Shown: piece after piece, positions 8,818 through 16,750 of the stretch
How the letters are laid out: every line of letters begins with the position of its first letter
How positions within the stretch are numbered: position 1 is the first letter of the stretch
DNA from: Saccharospirillaceae bacterium
GTDB lineage: Bacteria > Pseudomonadota > Gammaproteobacteria > Pseudomonadales > Oceanobacteraceae
Length of the DNA stretch: 35,397 nt
Direction: 5' to 3'
NCBI GenBank assembly: GCA_021208685.1
Contig: JAJOJJ010000015.1
Location: 1 to 35,397 of the forward strand
Made by a program: the position numbers and the translations under genes
Notes under the pieces: model-generated
Databases searched by the model: none
The model's input: only the letters and a program-made list of their open reading frames with translations
What the model was told of the DNA's origin: nothing

Positions 8818-8844
8818 GGTCGGGGATAAGATCCCCTCCTACAG
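8818..8844 (-). repeat. Right REP hairpin of the REPtron
   Basis: Exact inverted copy of the left REP; the stem is GGGGAT / AAG / ATCCCC at 8822-8836, with GTAG on the minus strand (8842-8839). It begins 10 bp after the RAYT stop and ends 48 bp before the acetoacetyl-CoA synthetase start. Confidence 0.9.
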
Positions 8845-8892
8845 GAGTGGTACCGGTATTTGCCGTAGCCTTCGGAAGTATAAGGACAACCA

Positions 8893-10947
8893 ATGACAGA
8901 ACAGCAACAACCTCTCTGGACACCCTGCGCCGGACGCCGTACCGCCTCGCAGATGCAGGGGTTTATTAACTGGCTGGAGCGCACCGGTGGCCGCCGGTTC
9001 AGCGATTACGATGACCTGCATTTATGGAGCACCCACGAGCGCGAAGAATTCTGGCAGGCGATCTGGGATTACTGCGATGTAATTGCCAGCCACAAAGCGA
9101 CAGCGGTGCTGAGCGATGGCGACAAGATGCCCGGCGCGCGGTGGTTTGAGGGGGCGCGGCTGAACTTCGCTGAAAACCTGCTGGCACCGGCGCAGAACCC
9201 CGCGTTCCGCAATAAAGCCGCGCTGGTATTCCGCAACGAAGATCCGTCCCGGCGCCGCAGCCTGACCTACGCCGAACTTTATGCTCAGGTGGCGCAGCTG
9301 GCGCAGGCCATGCGCGAAGCGGGCGTTGTGGCGGGTGACCGGGTGGCGGCCTTTATGCCGAATGTGCCGGAAACCGTGATCACCATGCTGGCGGCGGCGT
9401 CCATTGGTGCGCTGTTCTCTTCCTGTTCGCCGGACTTTGGTTTGCAGGGCGTGCTTGATCGATTTGGCCAGATTCAGCCGAAGCTGCTGATCGCGACTCA
9501 GGGGTATCTGTACGCTGGCAAAACCATCGATTGTGGTGAGCGCGTGGCCGCGATCCGCGATGCGCTGCAATTACCCCCGCAGCAGCTGATTTCGGTGCCT
9601 TATCCGGGGCTGGCGCTGAGCAAACCTCAGGGCTCAGTGAGCTGGCAGGATTTTATCACCTCGTCGCAGCAGCAGTGGTCGGCTGAAGAGATTGAATTCG
9701 CCCAGCTGCCGTTCGATCAGCCGCTGTATATCCTCTACAGCTCCGGCACCACCGGCGTCCCCAAGTGCATCGTCCATGGTGCTGGCGGAACGCTGCTGCA
9801 GCATCAGAAAGAGCTGCGCCTGCATACCGACGTACGTGCCGATGACGTGCTGTTTTACTACACCACCTGTGGCTGGATGATGTGGAACTGGCTGGTTTCC
9901 GGACTGGCCACCGGTGCCACGCTGGTGCTGTTCGACGGCTCGCCTTTCCATCCGGGGCCGGAGGTGTTGTGGAAGATGGCCGCTGAAGAAGGCATCACCA
10001 TTTTCGGCACCAGTGCCAAATACCTGTCGGCGCTGGAGAAAGCCGGTGTAAAACCGGCGCACCTGCATCAGCAACAACCTCTGCAAGGAAAGCCGCATAA
10101 AGTCCGCACCCTGCTCTCCACCGGTTCGCCGCTGGCGCATGAAAGCTTCGATTATGTGTACCGCGATATCGGCGCTGATATCGCCCTGTGTTCCATTTCC
10201 GGCGGTACCGACATCATCTCCTGCTTTGCGCTGGGCAACCCCTTGCTGCCGGTTTATCGCGGTGAGCTGCAGTGCGCAGGTTTAGGTATGGCGGTCGAAA
10301 TCTGGGATGACGAAGGCCGTGCGCTGGCTCCGGGCGAAAAAGGCGAACTGGTGTGTACCAGAGCCTTCCCATCGATGCCGGTTGGCTTCTGGAATGACCC
10401 GGATGGGCAGAAATACCACGATGCCTATTTCAGCCGCTATGCGGCACAAAAGCCTGATGGCGTCTGGGCTCACGGAGATTACGCTGAACGTGTCGCGCAC
10501 CATGGCAAAGACAGCGGTGAAACCGCCGGGCTGGTTATTCACGGCCGCTCCGACGCGGTACTCAACCCCGGTGGTGTGCGTATCGGCACCGCCGAAATTT
10601 ACCGACAGGTTGAGCAGCTGGAAGACATTCTGGAAAGTCTGGCCATCGGTCAGCCCTGGGCCGGTGATGTGCGCGTGGTGCTGTTTGTGGTGCTGAATAA
10701 TGGCCTGACACTGGACGAAGCGCTGCGCGATAACATCCGCCGCCAGATCCGCAGTCACTGCACGCCGCGCCATGTACCGGCGAAGATTATTCAGGTGGCG
10801 GAACTGCCACGCACCATCAGCGGTAAGCTGGTGGAACTGGCGGTGCGCAATGTGGTGCAGGGTTTGCCTGTGAACAACACCGATGCCCTGAAAAACCCGG
10901 AAGCGCTGCAATACTTCCGCGATCTGGAGGAACTGCAACATGACTGA
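8893..10947 (+). CDS. aacS: Acetoacetate-CoA ligase (acetoacetyl-CoA synthetase)
   Basis: ATP/AMP-forming ligase converting acetoacetate and CoA to acetoacetyl-CoA, so it salvages the acetoacetate released by LiuE. ANL-superfamily motifs: [19 protein letters not shown] (P-loop), the family-typical [38 protein letters not shown], and near the end [16 protein letters not shown] with the adenylation lysine. Length 684 is slightly above the usual ~650. A GGACAA ribosome site precedes ATG 8893. The gene ends by overlapping the next crotonase by 8 bp, so the two are coupled. It is separated from liuE by the REPtron. Confidence 0.93.
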   Translation: MTEQQQPLWTPCAGRRTASQMQGFINWLERTGGRRFSDYDDLHLWSTHEREEFWQAIWDYCDVIASHKATAVLSDGDKMPGARWFEGARLNFAENLLAPAQNPAFRNKAALVFRNEDPSRRRSLTYAELYAQVAQLAQAMREAGVVAGDRVAAFMPNVPETVITMLAAASIGALFSSCSPDFGLQGVLDRFGQIQPKLLIATQGYLYAGKTIDCGERVAAIRDALQLPPQQLISVPYPGLALSKPQGSVSWQDFITSSQQQWSAEEIEFAQLPFDQPLYILYSSGTTGVPKCIVHGAGGTLLQHQKELRLHTDVRADDVLFYYTTCGWMMWNWLVSGLATGATLVLFDGSPFHPGPEVLWKMAAEEGITIFGTSAKYLSALEKAGVKPAHLHQQQPLQGKPHKVRTLLSTGSPLAHESFDYVYRDIGADIALCSISGGTDIISCFALGNPLLPVYRGELQCAGLGMAVEIWDDEGRALAPGEKGELVCTRAFPSMPVGFWNDPDGQKYHDAYFSRYAAQKPDGVWAHGDYAERVAHHGKDSGETAGLVIHGRSDAVLNPGGVRIGTAEIYRQVEQLEDILESLAIGQPWAGDVRVVLFVVLNNGLTLDEALRDNIRRQIRSHCTPRHVPAKIIQVAELPRTISGKLVELAVRNVVQGLPVNNTDALKNPEALQYFRDLEELQHD

Positions 10948-11719
10948 TCACAGCGCCCACCTGACTCTGGAATTATGCAAAGACGACAGCGGTGCCGAAA
11001 GCATCGCCCTGCTGACGCTGAACCGGCCGGATATTAAAAACGCCATTTCCGATGGTGAAGTGATCGACGCCATCGAACAGACGCTGGCTCAGGTTAATGA
11101 CCGTCAGGACATTAAAGTCGCCGTCTTTACCGGTGTCGGAAACGTGTTCAGTGGCGGTGGCAATATCAAAGCAATGCAGCAGCGCAGCGGTATGTTTGCC
11201 GGTGATGCGCAACAGCTGACCGCCAATTACAAAGCCTTTATTCAGCGCATTCCGCTGGCGTTTGCCCGGCTGGAAATTCCCATTATCGCCGCAGTCAATG
11301 GCCCGGCGGTGGGGGCAGGAAACGATATGGTGTGCATGTGCGATATCGCCATTGCCAGCGAACAGGCCACCTTTGCCGAAAGCTTTATCAAACTGGGGAT
11401 TATTCCCGGCGATGGCGGTGCCTGGTTATTACCGCGCCGTATCTGTATGCAGCACGCGCTGGAAATGGCGCTGACCGGGCGCACATTTTCGGCCGACGAA
11501 GCACTGCGCATGGGGTTGGTCAGTCGTGTGGTGCCGCATGCTCAGTTACTGGGCAGTGCCCTGGGACTGGCACGGCAAATGGCCACCAACGACGCCCGCT
11601 GCCTGCGGGAAACCAAGCGCCTGTTTAACGCCGCCCGCAACCAGACCTTAGAACAGGCGCTGGATGATGCCGCGCAGATTCAGGGGCAGCTGCATCATGC
11701 GCCGGGGTTTAAGTTGTAG
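10940..11719 (+). CDS. Enoyl-CoA hydratase/isomerase (crotonase) family protein
   Basis: 259-residue crotonase. Oxyanion-hole segments are GNVFSGGGNIKAM and GPAVGAGNDMVCMCD; the catalytic acidic pair region is AESFIKLGIIPGDGGAWLLPR, a form common in genuine enoyl-CoA hydratases. The start overlaps aacS by 8 bp with a GGAGGA ribosome site inside aacS. It differs clearly from liuC (no ATIS motif), so it is not a recent duplicate. Likely acts on a short or branched enoyl-CoA; the exact substrate cannot be read from the sequence. Confidence 0.88.
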   Translation: MTDHSAHLTLELCKDDSGAESIALLTLNRPDIKNAISDGEVIDAIEQTLAQVNDRQDIKVAVFTGVGNVFSGGGNIKAMQQRSGMFAGDAQQLTANYKAFIQRIPLAFARLEIPIIAAVNGPAVGAGNDMVCMCDIAIASEQATFAESFIKLGIIPGDGGAWLLPRRICMQHALEMALTGRTFSADEALRMGLVSRVVPHAQLLGSALGLARQMATNDARCLRETKRLFNAARNQTLEQALDDAAQIQGQLHHAPGFKL

Positions 11720-11798
11720 TCGGGTTGGTTTTCAGCAGTAATCATCAGTGCTCGCAGGCACGTACATTCCGGATTTCTACATATGTAAAGATAATAAC

Positions 11799-11826
11799 TT
11801 GATGGCTTGGCCCGGCTGGATATAAT
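11799..11826 (+). promoter_or_regulatory. Sigma-70 type promoter for the lipoprotein gene
   Basis: TTGATG (11799-11804), 16-bp spacer, perfect TATAAT (11821-11826). It lies 52 bp before the lipoprotein ATG, in an AT-rich gap after the previous gene. Confidence 0.75.
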
Positions 11827-11877
11827 CGTTGGGCCTCAGAAGGCGTTAATTACAAATGTATAAGGAATACAGGGATT

Positions 11878-12237
11878 ATGAAATACATCAAACTGGCGGT
11901 GGTTGTTGCTGCTGTATCAATCAGCGGTTGTGCAACAATTCTTTCTGAAGATTCTGCGACAGTGAATGTTGCTACTTCCACAGGCAAGAAAATCGACGTT
12001 ACCATCGATGGTCAGAATTATACTGTCCCAGGTGTTGTTAAATTGCAGAAGGATGGCCAGAGCAAAGTAATCAAAACCAGCGATGCTGATTGCGCGTCTT
12101 CTACTGCGATGAATCGTAAAGTTGAAGGTGTTTTCTGGGTGAACGTCTTATCTGGTGGTCTGTTCGGTTCTACAACTGATTCAGCAACTGATGCAATGTG
12201 GACCTACGACGATAACGTCACTATCAGCTGTCAGTAA
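11878..12237 (+). CDS. Small predicted lipoprotein of unknown function
   Basis: 119 residues with a signal peptide MKYIKLAVVVAAVSISGC: two lysines, a hydrophobic core and a lipobox ISGC, with Cys18 as the lipidation site. The mature part is beta-rich and ends in LSGGLFGSTTD-SATDAMWTYDD followed by a near-terminal cysteine; Cys in DADCASS and the last-but-one Cys could form a disulfide. The GGLFGSTTD/MW segment resembles small envelope lipoproteins of unknown role in other gammaproteobacteria (recalled, not searched). It has its own promoter and an AAGGAAT ribosome site, and stops 7 bp before the DUF4105 gene. Residues after the lipobox CAT do not contain an Asp at +2, so outer-membrane sorting is expected. 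Confidence 0.8.
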   Translation: MKYIKLAVVVAAVSISGCATILSEDSATVNVATSTGKKIDVTIDGQNYTVPGVVKLQKDGQSKVIKTSDADCASSTAMNRKVEGVFWVNVLSGGLFGSTTDSATDAMWTYDDNVTISCQ

Positions 12238-12244
12238 TCTGCAG

Positions 12245-14035
12245 ATGAACAAGTGGTTAAAAGGGAGCCTGCTGGCTTCCTTTTTTTTGTGCATGGATGC
12301 TTATGCCAGCGATCGGGAAACATTGCTGCAGGATACTGCAAACTCTCCGGTATGGCAGGCTTTGTTACATTATAAAAAAGAGCAACTTGCTGTTTCTGAT
12401 CCGGATTTTATTTTATCCGCTGAAAATTTTTCATTACGTAATGAGCTGGATGCAACGCTGAATTTATTGACTGCGGAGTTGATGGGTCATTGCCGCTTTC
12501 CGGCACGTTATATTTTTTTAAAGACGCGTGGACTAATCAATAAGGAACAGAATTTATCGGAGTGCCAGGAATATAAACAGTTTCTCCTCCGCGCACCGGC
12601 TGATGAAATCAGCGTTGTATATGCGTCGGAAAATCTGGTGAATCCGAGCAGTATGATGGGACATGCCATGCTGGCTCTTGAGGGCGTCAGAGAGGATGGG
12701 TTTCGTGCGCGACACTCCGTTTCATTTTTTACTGAGCTCGACAGTATTAACCCACTGAAGGTCATCTGGGAAACGATAATAGAGGGAAAGCCCGGATTCT
12801 TTCTCGTCAAGCCCCTGCAACAGCATTACGAATTTTATAATCTGGCAGAGCAGCGCAATGTCTGGCGCTATGAGCTTGACCTCAGCGTTGAACAAAAGAG
12901 TCTTCTGCAGGCCCATCTGTGGGAATTACGCTCCGTTAATATGGATTATTTTTTCCATAAGCAGAATTGCGCTACGGTATCTGCCGATCTGATTCGTCTG
13001 GTTATTCCGCAATTAACAACTGGCGACTGGGTTACCCCTATTGATCTGGTTAAAGCCGTCAATCGCAGCGGAAGCATTAAAAGCATAGAAATAACACCGG
13101 CCGCTAAATGGCGTGTACGTATGCTTGAGGATACTGTGCCGCAGGAATATCAGGATGCGGTTTATCAGTGGCAAAAGGGGGAAATTGATAAACTGCCGCA
13201 GGTCGGTGGTGAAGAAGGATTTTTGCTGCGGGAAATGGCGACAGCGGTACTGGATTACAAAGAACAGACGGGTGCCGGTGATACCGGGCAGGGTGCGCAA
13301 AAGACAGAAACGCTGCGTCAGAGTATCCCCGACTCACCAGAATTTTCTGACTATGAACTGACGCTCGATCATTATCGTTCGCCACTGAAAACACCAGAGG
13401 ATGCGCATTATTCGTTCGGCTATCAGCGCACAGAAAAAAATGACTGGCTAAACCTGCAATGGTTGGCGGTGGGTCATGGGATTGAAGATGACAATCGTCA
13501 GTATTTTGCTGAGAACGAATTAAAACTGTTTGATTTGTCGTTGCGCGTATCACCACAGCACGAAGCGTTACGCCTTAATCATCTGCAGCTGTATTCGGCC
13601 CGCTCCCTGACGCCGTGGGATCGTTTTACCGGTGGTGTTTCGGGGGATTTCCGCGTCGGCTTTTATTCACTGGCTGACGATAATCTGCAGCGGCACACCG
13701 CATTTAATATTCATGGCGGTGCCGGTATTACTCTGGCGGCCTCGGCTGATTTGCGTCTGTATGCTCTGCTGAATGGCGGCTGGTACAGAAATAAAGACGC
13801 CGATTTTATCTACGCCGAACCTGAAATCGGCGCTTACCTGTATGAAGTCTTTGATATGAAAAGCTGGCTGCGTTATCAGCCCAGATTTGCTCCTGACAGA
13901 AAAACGCACCAGCAGCTGACGCTGACGCACAGCATTGCCCTGGAGAAGTCAGCCTTAATTGCTGAAGTATCCCGCCTTACTGTTGATGGCAAATATGAAC
14001 ATACCGCCAATATTAACTGGCGCTGGTATTTCTGA
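12245..14035 (+). CDS. DUF4105/Lnb-type periplasmic domain protein with predicted C-terminal beta-barrel
   Basis: 596 residues from ATG 12245, giving a signal peptide with likely cleavage after AYA (residue 21). The Lnb/DUF4105 domain spans about residues 60-260: GHCRFPARYIFL near 81, NPSSMMGHAML with His140, and FFHKQNCATVSADLI with Cys242, a papain-like His/Cys arrangement. In Enterococcus, Lnb is a lipoprotein acyl-transferring enzyme; the role of the proteobacterial relatives is not established. The C-terminal half (about 400-596) alternates polar and aromatic residues and ends in WRWYF, as outer-membrane barrels do. A longer frame from 12155 overlaps the lipoprotein gene and lacks a signal peptide, so I reject it. 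No good ribosome site is present, suggesting coupling to the lipoprotein gene. The DNA is visibly more AT-rich than neighbours, a possible sign of transfer. Confidence 0.82.
   Translation: MNKWLKGSLLASFFLCMDAYASDRETLLQDTANSPVWQALLHYKKEQLAVSDPDFILSAENFSLRNELDATLNLLTAELMGHCRFPARYIFLKTRGLINKEQNLSECQEYKQFLLRAPADEISVVYASENLVNPSSMMGHAMLALEGVREDGFRARHSVSFFTELDSINPLKVIWETIIEGKPGFFLVKPLQQHYEFYNLAEQRNVWRYELDLSVEQKSLLQAHLWELRSVNMDYFFHKQNCATVSADLIRLVIPQLTTGDWVTPIDLVKAVNRSGSIKSIEITPAAKWRVRMLEDTVPQEYQDAVYQWQKGEIDKLPQVGGEEGFLLREMATAVLDYKEQTGAGDTGQGAQKTETLRQSIPDSPEFSDYELTLDHYRSPLKTPEDAHYSFGYQRTEKNDWLNLQWLAVGHGIEDDNRQYFAENELKLFDLSLRVSPQHEALRLNHLQLYSARSLTPWDRFTGGVSGDFRVGFYSLADDNLQRHTAFNIHGGAGITLAASADLRLYALLNGGWYRNKDADFIYAEPEIGAYLYEVFDMKSWLRYQPRFAPDRKTHQQLTLTHSIALEKSALIAEVSRLTVDGKYEHTANINWRWYF
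12259..12288 (+). terminator. Factor-independent terminator inside the signal-peptide codons
   Basis: Stem 12259-12269 pairs with 12274-12284 (11 bp including one G-T wobble), loop TGCT, then a T-run reaching 12288. It begins 14 bp inside the DUF4105 gene and would terminate the lipoprotein transcript. Confidence 0.8.
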
Positions 14036-14042
14036 GTCCTGG

Positions 14043-14849
14043 CTAAAGCCCGAAACCAATCGCCGAGACGGCTTTGCCCATAATCTCTTCGCGGTAAAAA
14101 GCACAACCCCGGTCAGAGCCTGCGGCTCCGGCCACCATCATCATCGGCAGCAGGTGCTCCTCGCGCGGATGCACCTGACGCGCGCCGGGGGCATCGCTCC
14201 ACTGATTCAGTAACTCTGTGCGTTGTTCTTCGTTCTGTTCTGCGGCGTCAATCAGCCAGTCATCAAAGGCTTTGGCGGCCGCCGCATCGGCGGCTGAGTC
14301 GGCAAAAAATGCGCGCAGGTTGTGGTAGCTCAGACCACTGCCGATGATCAGCACGTTTTCGTTACGCAGCTGGGCCAGCACGTTTCCGGCAGCCTGATGC
14401 TCGGCCGGGTTCAGACCTTTTTTCAGCGACATCGCCAGCACCGGAATTTCTTCCTGCGGAAAGGCGACTTTCAGCGGAATAAACACACCGTGATCCCAGG
14501 GTGCGCTGTTATCCACCGCCGCTCCGATACCGGCATCCTGCAGTAATTGCGCTGCCCGTTCTGCCAGTGCCGGAGCACCGGAAGCCTGATAGCGGATCTC
14601 ATAGGTATGCGGCGGGAAACCGTAATAGTCGTATTCCAGTTTCGGGTGTGAGCCACCGCAAAAGGTAAATACCGGCGCTTCCCAGTGGGCCGAAACCAGC
14701 AGAATCGCGCTGGGCGGTTGCGGCAGGCGCGAAGGGATGGAGCGCAGCATGGCGGCCATGTTGTCCCATAATTGCGCGTTGCCCGGCCATTCCATAAAAA
14801 AGCACGGGCCGCCGCCGTGGGGAATATATAAAGAAGGTTGTGGCTGCAT
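14043..14849 (-). CDS. Class III extradiol ring-cleavage dioxygenase, DODA/YgiD type
   Basis: 268-residue LigB-superfamily metal enzyme, related to plant and bacterial 4,5-DOPA dioxygenases. Metal-binding histidines are visible in YIPHGGGPCFF (His11), LVSAHWEAP (His55) and the SYHNL and PWDHGVFIPL segments. E. coli YgiD binds zinc and cleaves DOPA in vitro, but its physiological substrate is unclear, so I leave the substrate open. The gene converges on the DUF4105 gene with only 7 bp between stops, and its start lies 16 bp after the MATE stop, so it may be co-transcribed with marR-MATE. Confidence 0.9.
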   Translation of the reverse strand: MQPQPSLYIPHGGGPCFFMEWPGNAQLWDNMAAMLRSIPSRLPQPPSAILLVSAHWEAPVFTFCGGSHPKLEYDYYGFPPHTYEIRYQASGAPALAERAAQLLQDAGIGAAVDNSAPWDHGVFIPLKVAFPQEEIPVLAMSLKKGLNPAEHQAAGNVLAQLRNENVLIIGSGLSYHNLRAFFADSAADAAAAKAFDDWLIDAAEQNEEQRTELLNQWSDAPGARQVHPREEHLLPMMMVAGAAGSDRGCAFYREEIMGKAVSAIGFGL

Positions 14850-14865
14850 GGTAATGGCTCCGTAT

Positions 14866-16215
14866 TCAGACCAGATTATTCGATTGCCCGGCCAGTGTCT
14901 TTAACTGGCGCAATTGATTCATGAGCATCCATAGCACGGCAGCGCTCAACACAATATTGGATAAAGGAAGTGCCAGCCAGACGCCTTTTAGCCCACAAAA
15001 TAGCGGTAATAGCGCCAGAAAAGGTAATTGGATCAGCATGTTGCCCACCGTAATAAGGGTGGCATTACGAGCTTTGCCCATGGCTTGAAAGAAGCATGCT
15101 GCGAGCACGATAAAGCCATCCAGAAAGAGGGCAAAAAGATGGAGGCGTATCCCTGCCGTAGCGGCTGCCAGCAGTTCGTTATCGCTGCCGGAAAAAATCC
15201 GGGCGAAAAATTCGGGCAATGACAGCAGAAGCGTTGTCAGAAAGAGTCCGCTGCCAACCGCTGTTAATAATCCGAGGCGAAGCACCCTGCGCACTTTTTC
15301 CGGTTCGCGTGCGCCATAAAAGTAACTCACGAGTGGTTGCATGCCCCCGGATACACCTTCCGCAAGCATGTAGTAAAACGCCAACAGATAACCGGCGATG
15401 GCATAGGCTGCCACCTCTACCGGACTACCGTAGTGCATCAATAAAATATTGTGCAGAACCACCACCACGCTCATGTAAAGGTACATGAGCATGCTGGAAA
15501 ATCCGGTAATGAGCACCCGGCGGCAATCGGTGCTATTGAGTTGGCAGTCCTCAGCCGATAATCGCAACGGATTGTGCCGACTCAGGATAAACAACAGGCA
15601 CAGCATGGAGGACAGAGCTTCGCCGATAATGGTCGCCAGCGCGGCCCCGAAAAGTCCCCATTCAAAAACAAGAATAAACAGGTAGTCGAGGGCAATATTG
15701 GTGAGTGCACCTGTGAGCATGGCAAGCGTTGCAATCCGGGGAGCCCCCAGATTGCGAACCAGAAGTGGCAAGGCGATGGAGCCCAGCACCAGCGGCCCTG
15801 CCCAGCCAATCACCTGCAGATAGTCATTGCCCAAGGCTGCAAGTTCATCCCCTGCTCCCTGCATGAGCATAAATACCGGCCCGGCCAATACCAATAGAAC
15901 ACCGGAAGGAATGCCCAGCAGAACGATGAGCCATAGTCCTTGTGCCAGAAAGCTACGCCCCCGTAACGTCTGTCCGGCCCCTTGCGATATTGAGCATTGA
16001 GCTCCGCTGCCAACGCCGATCATCATCCCGATGGCCAGCATTACGCCTGATAAAGGCCATGCCATATTGATCGCGGATAAACCTTCGGAGCCCATGGCAT
16101 GACCGATAAAAATTCCATCCACAACCATATACAGGCCACTGATCATCAGGGCTGCAACAGAGGGTATGGTGTAGCGCCAGAACGTGCGGGTAATGCTGGA
16201 ATGGTTCATGATCAT
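14866..16215 (-). CDS. MATE-family multidrug efflux protein
   Basis: 449 residues with about twelve hydrophobic segments in the inner membrane; expected Na+ or H+-driven drug/cation antiporter of the MatE family. The N-terminus FWRYTIPSVAALMISGLYMVVDGIFIGHAMG shows the typical first helix pair, and the second half repeats the pattern (ISGLYM... versus AEGVSGGMQPLVSYFYGA). Two ATGs, 16215 and 16209, are both possible starts. It follows the MarR gene by 12 bp on the same strand, indicating a repressor-pump operon. Substrates cannot be read from sequence. Confidence 0.9.
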   Translation of the reverse strand: MIMNHSSITRTFWRYTIPSVAALMISGLYMVVDGIFIGHAMGSEGLSAINMAWPLSGVMLAIGMMIGVGSGAQCSISQGAGQTLRGRSFLAQGLWLIVLLGIPSGVLLVLAGPVFMLMQGAGDELAALGNDYLQVIGWAGPLVLGSIALPLLVRNLGAPRIATLAMLTGALTNIALDYLFILVFEWGLFGAALATIIGEALSSMLCLLFILSRHNPLRLSAEDCQLNSTDCRRVLITGFSSMLMYLYMSVVVVLHNILLMHYGSPVEVAAYAIAGYLLAFYYMLAEGVSGGMQPLVSYFYGAREPEKVRRVLRLGLLTAVGSGLFLTTLLLSLPEFFARIFSGSDNELLAAATAGIRLHLFALFLDGFIVLAACFFQAMGKARNATLITVGNMLIQLPFLALLPLFCGLKGVWLALPLSNIVLSAAVLWMLMNQLRQLKTLAGQSNNLV

Positions 16216-16227
16216 TCGCTCTGTTGC

Positions 16228-16650
16228 TCAGTCAGTCGGCAAGTGTTGACAAGCTTTCGCCAGCAACTGGCTGAGCTGCTGCATTTCTGCCGGAGTCAGG
16301 TTCGCCGCCAGAGCTGTGGCGGTCTGGGTGTATATGAATTCCTCCTCCTGTTTTATAGCGCTGGTTTTATCTGTCAGAAACAAGCGCGACGCTCTGCCAT
16401 CCTCCGGACATGATCTTTTTTGCAGATAGCCGCGGGATTCAAGCTTATTAACCATGTTGCTGGCACTGGCTTTACTGACGTTCATGCGATCTGCAAGTTC
16501 GGTCAGGCGCAGTCCATCAGACGGCATGACGGCATAGAGATAATCCAGTTCGCTGTTGCTGAGATCCATGCTGCCGTTGTGCCTGGCAGATTCTCGCCAT
16601 AGCTGCCACATGTGCCACTGAAGATGTTTAAGACTCTCGGTAATCGTCAT
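16228..16650 (-). CDS. MarR-family transcriptional regulator
   Basis: 140-residue winged-helix repressor. The recognition region is LTELADRMNVSKASASNMVNKLESRGYLQKRSCPEDGRASRLFLTDK, i.e. helix-turn-helix followed by a wing with the conserved D-x-R-A motif. It heads the operon with the MATE pump and lies 10 bp from a 35-bp near-perfect dyad, so it probably represses itself and the pump. No cysteine pair for redox sensing stands out. The ligand is unknown. Confidence 0.92.
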   Translation of the reverse strand: MTITESLKHLQWHMWQLWRESARHNGSMDLSNSELDYLYAVMPSDGLRLTELADRMNVSKASASNMVNKLESRGYLQKRSCPEDGRASRLFLTDKTSAIKQEEEFIYTQTATALAANLTPAEMQQLSQLLAKACQHLPTD

Positions 16651-16660
16651 AAGATGCTCC

Positions 16661-16695
16661 CATTAACATAGTTAGTCTAACTAACTATGTTAATG
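16661..16695. promoter_or_regulatory. Large perfect inverted repeat, probable MarR operator
   Basis: Arms of 16 bp (16661-16676 and 16680-16695) match perfectly around a 3-bp centre. It sits 10 bp upstream of the marR ATG on the minus strand. A possible promoter, TTGCGC with 16 bp to TAGACT on the minus strand, overlaps the dyad, so bound MarR would block RNA polymerase. Confidence 0.82.
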
Positions 16696-16750
16696 GCGCA
16701 AGTCCGGCGTGTCCGGGGTGGTAACTGTGCTGGCTGATGGGTTGCCTCCC

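Larger units (their letters stand above)
8292..8844 (+). mobile_element. REPtron: RAYT gene flanked by inverted REP hairpins
   Basis: Two perfect 27-bp inverted repeats (8292-8318 and 8818-8844) enclose a single RAYT transposase gene. Each arm is itself a hairpin preceded by a GTAG tetranucleotide, the hallmark of REP sequences recognised by RAYT proteins. Elements of this kind are usually single-copy genes that disperse non-autonomous REP/BIME sequences. No further copy of this REP was seen in the window. Confidence 0.88.

Noticed and set aside
12155-12244. Upstream extension of the DUF4105 reading frame
   Set aside because: It overlaps the lipoprotein gene in another frame and would bury the signal peptide; ATG 12245 gives a clean signal sequence.
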